Origin: Flavobacteriales bacterium
GTDB taxonomy: Bacteria > Bacteroidota > Bacteroidia > NS11-12g > UBA955
NCBI GenBank assembly: GCA_947496375.1
Contig: CANMCY010000015.1
Coordinates: forward strand, 1-63,235
DNA length: 63,235 nt
Reading direction: 5' to 3'
Both the position numbers and the translations under genes were made by a program. The notes beneath the pieces were generated by a model. That model worked only from the letters and a program-made list of their open reading frames with translations, was not told where the DNA came from and made no database searches. Shown here one piece after another: positions 60,412-63,235 of the stretch; within the stretch, counting starts at the first letter, position 1; each line of letters starts with the position of its first letter.

Positions 60412-61767
60412 TCAGTTTAGTGATATAATTTGGTATGGTATGTTATTTTCAGTTTTCGCTTGTCGTAAAAATCCGGCAATAATGGCGCGGGTTTCAGGGA
60501 TATCTGGTTTGGATTCAATACAGGAAATCATTTCTTTTTCCGGTATGTGTTCTTCCGAAAACCCCCAGCCGGCCACAGCTCCATTTTCTATCAGTATGAT
60601 GGCTTTTTCACCGGTTGTTCTGCCGTTGCCTTTTACCAAAACGCGATTTCTTTGTTCCTGCAGACTCATCACGGCCTCTTCCACCCGCCTGTTGTGGGTG
60701 ATGAGTGCCTCCTCTGCATGGTTTTCGCAATAGCAACCGGGAACAAAGCATCTTCCCTGGCTTCTTGCCAGCACCGGACAAATGTCAAATTCATGCAGCA
60801 TTTTGCCCAGCGTTTGTTTGGCGTCTCTGAATCTTGGAAACGGAATACCTGAGAGGCTGCCTTTGCGGAATTTTTCTGTTTGCAAACGCGAAAATCCGCC
60901 CTGGGTGGGGAAATGATAAATGGCATATCGGTTGCCAACATGTTTTCCGCTTACATTCCATTCCGGCCAGTGGTTATGAATCACAACGGCTTCTGTAAGC
61001 AAAGCCATCAATTCATTGCCACACAGCTGATATTCAATTTGATGGATGCGCTCCAGCTGCAGGGCGGTTTTCCCTCTTTTGACATCAAAGTGTTGTTTAA
61101 CCCTTTTTAGAATGTTGATGGCTTTGCCGGTATAGAGAATTTTACCCCGTTGATCCTTGAAAAAATAAACACCTGTTTCTTCGGGAAGTTGATTGATATC
61201 GTCCTCATTGAGTGCGGGCGGTACTACAATTTTGCGTTTTGTAGCCCTGGCCATTTTAAGTACCTCAGTCTGACCTAATTGTTTCAGACAAAGATGAAAA
61301 AGTTCTCCTGTGGCAAAAGCATCCCCGCCCGCCCGATGACGGTTCTGTATACCGATGCCCATATCACTGCAGATATTGCCCAGACTATAGCTTCGTTTGC
61401 CGGGAAAAGCTTTTCTGGACAGTTTTACCGTGCAAAGTCTGGGTGCGTTAAATACATATCCTGACTGGGAAAACTCCTGCTGAATAAATCCATAGTCAAA
61501 GCTGACATTGTGCGCCACAAATATTTTATTGTGAAGCAGATGGTACAGCTGAGAAGCAATTTCTGCAAAGGTTGGTGCTTTGTCGGTCATTGCCTGTGTA
61601 ATACCGGTTAATGCGCTGATATTTCGGGGTATTGCATAGCCGGGATTGATCAGTGTTTCAAATATTTGAAGAACCTTGGTTCCATCAGTAACTACCGCGC
61701 ATATTTCAGTAATGCCCGAATAGAGAGGATTCCCGCCTGTGGTCTCTATGTCAACAATGACAAACAC
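60412..61767 (-). CDS. DEDDh exonuclease fused to GIY-YIG (UvrC/Cho-like) nuclease
   Basis: A 451-residue two-nuclease fusion. Residues 1-175: DEDDh 3'-5' exonuclease like PolIII epsilon (FVIVDIETTGGNP, LFVAHNVSFDYGFIQQEF written here as HNVSFDYGFI, HRAGGDAFAT). Residues about 200-285: GIY-YIG domain (PEETGVYFFKDQRGKILYTGKA is at about 200-221, with KAINILKRVKQHF). Then a UvrC-like Cys segment (CPVLARSQGRCFVPGC). Such fusions occur in Bacteroidota and Actinobacteria and are thought to act in DNA repair. Start GTG 61767 gives the exact exonuclease N-terminus. Followed by the LexA-like repressor. Confidence 0.88.
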   Translation of the reverse strand: MFVIVDIETTGGNPLYSGITEICAVVTDGTKVLQIFETLINPGYAIPRNISALTGITQAMTDKAPTFAEIASQLYHLLHNKIFVAHNVSFDYGFIQQEFSQSGYVFNAPRLCTVKLSRKAFPGKRSYSLGNICSDMGIGIQNRHRAGGDAFATGELFHLCLKQLGQTEVLKMARATKRKIVVPPALNEDDINQLPEETGVYFFKDQRGKILYTGKAINILKRVKQHFDVKRGKTALQLERIHQIEYQLCGNELMALLTEAVVIHNHWPEWNVSGKHVGNRYAIYHFPTQGGFSRLQTEKFRKGSLSGIPFPRFRDAKQTLGKMLHEFDICPVLARSQGRCFVPGCYCENHAEEALITHNRRVEEAVMSLQEQRNRVLVKGNGRTTGEKAIILIENGAVAGWGFSEEHIPEKEMISCIESKPDIPETRAIIAGFLRQAKTENNIPYQIISLN

Positions 61768-61888
61768 GATGATTTGTTAAAAAACGTATCAAAAAATAGG
61801 TTGGTAAATTAACAACATATTCTTGGTTTGTCAAAAAAACTGTCTATAAAAAGCAAAATATTTTTTCAAAACCGGGTTTTTGGCCCAC

Positions 61889-61923
61889 TTTGACAATAAA
61901 ATTTGTGAATTTGTTTATCTTTG
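61889..61923 (+). promoter_or_regulatory. promoter TTTG-N23-TATCTTTG for EVE-pyrR-pyrB
   Basis: TTTG at 61889-61892 and an exact -7 box TATCTTTG at 61916-61923; the spacer of 23 nt is at the long end. The GTG start at 61929 lies 5 nt later, so the transcript is probably leaderless. The rest of the 160-nt gap back to 61768 is AT-rich with no other clear signal. Confidence 0.6.
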
Positions 61924-61928
61924 CCACA

Positions 61929-62336
61929 GTGAACCATTGGCTGATTAAGTCTGAACCCTTCAAGTATAGCTGGTCACAATTTGAAAAAGACCAATCCACA
62001 TTCTGGGATGGGGTCCGTAATTACCAGGCAAGAAATAACCTTCGTGAAATGAAACTCGGCGACTTATGCCTGTTTTATCATAGCAACGAAGGAAAAGAAG
62101 TTGTGGGTGTGGCCGAAGTGATTAAGGAGCATTATCCGGATCCAACCGCAGATGATGAACAGTGGCTTGTTGTGGATGTAAAGCCCAAAATGAAATTGAG
62201 AAATACGGTTACCCTGGCTCAGATAAAATCCGATTCAAGGTTGTCAAACATAGGCCTCATTCGGCAAGGCAGACTTTCTGTAATAAAACTTAGTAAAGAA
62301 GAATTCAATATCATACTTTCGCTGTCAGAAAATTAA
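61929..62336 (+). CDS. EVE domain protein (thymocyte nuclear protein 1-like)
   Basis: A 135-residue single EVE/PUA-like domain: NHWLIKSEPFKYSWSQFEKD, FWDGVRNYQARNNLREMKLGDLCLFYHS (residues about 27-54), VVGVAEVIKEHYPDP and LVVDVKPKMKL. EVE domains are predicted to recognise modified bases in DNA or RNA. The frame opens at ATG 61890, but the family N-terminus (xNHWLIKSEP) and the -7 element at 61916-61923 place the start at GTG 61929. It overlaps pyrR by 1 nt, forming an operon with pyrR and pyrB. Confidence 0.88.
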   Translation: MNHWLIKSEPFKYSWSQFEKDQSTFWDGVRNYQARNNLREMKLGDLCLFYHSNEGKEVVGVAEVIKEHYPDPTADDEQWLVVDVKPKMKLRNTVTLAQIKSDSRLSNIGLIRQGRLSVIKLSKEEFNIILSLSEN

Positions 62337-62875
62337 TGGAACCCAAAATACTCATCAACCACCGTCAAACCGAACTGATTATACACAGGTTTGTACTGCA
62401 GTTGACAGAGCAGCACGGTAATCTTGAAAATTGCGCCATTATCGGGTTGCAGCCGAGGGGAGTTGAATTGTCGAGAGGTCTGATGCAAAAACTCAATGAA
62501 CTGAAACCCGGTCACAAGGCCCGTTACGGCGAGCTGGACAATACATTTTTCAGAGATGATATTCGCCGCGGTGAAATTCACATGCCCCGACCCAGCAGAA
62601 TCGATTTTAGCACAGAAAACCTGAACATCGTGCTGGTAGACGACGTATTGTTTACCGGGCGCAGTATTCGGGCCGGCATTGATGCACTGATAAACTTTGG
62701 CAGGCCTGCCCGCGTAGAGCTTATGGTGCTGGTAGACAGGCGTTACAACCGCGAATTACCCATTGCGGCAGATTACAGCGGTGTGGTGGTAGACAGCCGC
62801 AGCACAGGCGAACACGTAAAAGTAGAATGGAATTCTAACCAAAATCAAACCTGGCTTTTGCCTAACAAAAAATAA
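62336..62875 (+). CDS. pyrR: PyrR-type uracil phosphoribosyltransferase/regulator
   Basis: A 179-residue PRTase-fold protein. The PRPP loop is VLVDDVLFTGRSIRAGIDALINFG (about residue 97), with IIGLQPRGVELSRGL (about 35) and FFRDDIRRG (about 61); C-terminal VELMVLVDRRYNRELPI. In Firmicutes PyrR binds pyr mRNA and controls attenuation; in Bacteroidota the RNA role is less certain and it may act mainly as UPRTase. No pyr attenuator hairpins are visible here, since the EVE gene overlaps its start by 1 nt. pyrB follows after 3 nt. Confidence 0.92.
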   Translation: MEPKILINHRQTELIIHRFVLQLTEQHGNLENCAIIGLQPRGVELSRGLMQKLNELKPGHKARYGELDNTFFRDDIRRGEIHMPRPSRIDFSTENLNIVLVDDVLFTGRSIRAGIDALINFGRPARVELMVLVDRRYNRELPIAADYSGVVVDSRSTGEHVKVEWNSNQNQTWLLPNKK

Positions 62876-62878
62876 TTG

Positions 62879-63235
62879 ATGCCCTCAACACTCAAACATC
62901 TCCTAGGAATCAAAGGGCTCTCGGAAGAAAGCATACAGCAGATTTTTGAAACGGCCGATAATTTTAAGCAGCTGCTTAACAGTCCGGTCAAGAAAACCCC
63001 GTCACTGCGGGATTTTACGGTGGCAAATCTCTTCTTCGAAAACTCTACCCGAACCCGGGTTTCTTTCGAGCTGGCCGAAAAACGGCTGGGGGCAGATATT
63101 GTCAATTTTTCCAGCTCCACATCTTCGGTAAAGAAGGGCGAAACCCTCATCGATACAGTGAATAACATTCTCAGCATGAAAGTGGATATGCTGGTGATGC
63201 GGCATCCTGCCCCGGGTGCCTGTGTTTTCCTGGCC
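62879..63235 (+). CDS. pyrB: aspartate carbamoyltransferase, N-terminal part (window edge)
   Basis: First 119 residues of the catalytic chain of pyrimidine synthesis (carbamoyl phosphate plus aspartate to carbamoyl-aspartate); the gene is cut by the right edge. Visible: HLLGIKGLSEESIQQIF at the N-terminus, the carbamoyl-phosphate-binding motif LFFENSTRTRVSFELAEKRLG (residues about 51-71), SSTSSVKKGETLIDT and VMRHPAPGA. Full length is about 305 residues. It starts 3 nt after pyrR in the EVE-pyrR-pyrB operon. Confidence 0.95.
   Translation, partial: MPSTLKHLLGIKGLSEESIQQIFETADNFKQLLNSPVKKTPSLRDFTVANLFFENSTRTRVSFELAEKRLGADIVNFSSSTSSVKKGETLIDTVNNILSMKVDMLVMRHPAPGACVFLA

Noticed and set aside
1..63235. 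Search for tRNA/rRNA genes, CRISPR arrays, transposases, phage genes, restriction or toxin-antitoxin systems
   Set aside because: No intergenic gap is long enough or has the structure for these, and no encoded protein matches such families.

Overview
The window is an ordinary chromosomal stretch of a Bacteroidota bacterium, probably from the Chitinophagia/Sphingobacteriia side, although the sequence does not settle the class. The reasons are: a GldB gliding/type IX secretion lipoprotein, a cargo protein with a type IX sorting domain, PorT-like barrels, SusC/TonB-type receptors, a DUF5686 protein, RprX/RprY-like and LytTR two-component systems, and many promoters of the TTTG-N19-TAnnTTTG type recognised by the Bacteroidota sigma factor. 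Genes are packed head to tail, often with 1-14 nt overlaps. I saw no rRNA, tRNA, CRISPR array, insertion sequence, prophage or restriction system, and no gene-free stretch longer than about 170 nt.

Layout. 1-8.8 kb: M20 dipeptidase (cut by the window edge), small membrane protein plus ZIP metal transporter, PorT-like barrel, LuxC-like acyl-CoA reductase, arginase, GT39 glycosyltransferase plus PAP2 phosphatase, START-like protein, M20D amidohydrolase. 8.8-17 kb: lipoprotein, dnaG, secreted glucosaminidase-like protein, the MFS/nadE/barrel operon, and gldB with a hotdog thioesterase. 17-30 kb: DUF5686, RprYX-like pair, glcD-like oxidase, ABM and SAM-hydrolase-like genes, phoH, purC, an NHL/PKD type IX cargo protein, an LTA-synthase-like sulfatase. 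30-42 kb: small membrane protein with a LytS/LytTR pair, HMG-CoA lyase and DPP-IV, dapD and GT4, a large outer-membrane receptor, dnaX. 42-53 kb: proline dehydrogenase, cytochrome c maturation genes ccmC-D-E-F, a DUF2520 protein, a metal cassette (HYC_CC_PP/HMA/TonB receptor), an APC permease, DUF721. 53-63 kb: a minus-strand run from pdhA to BrkB, a LexA-like/exonuclease operon, then EVE-pyrR-pyrB (cut by the edge).

The strongest unusual signal is dnaX (39972-41668). The reading frame breaks at a run of ten A residues directly after the clamp-loader core. The 0 frame ends in a gamma-like 371-residue protein; the -1 frame continues into a typical Bacteroidota tau tail. This looks like programmed recoding (ribosomal frameshift or transcriptional slippage). 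A second theme is promoter placement: many -7 elements end only 2-11 nt before the start codon, which predicts leaderless or near-leaderless mRNAs and corrects several start sites (for example 870, 17149, 51182, 61929). A third is a start codon sitting in the loop of an intrinsic terminator hairpin (27994-28021). I found no clearly new multi-gene system; the remaining genes belong to known families.
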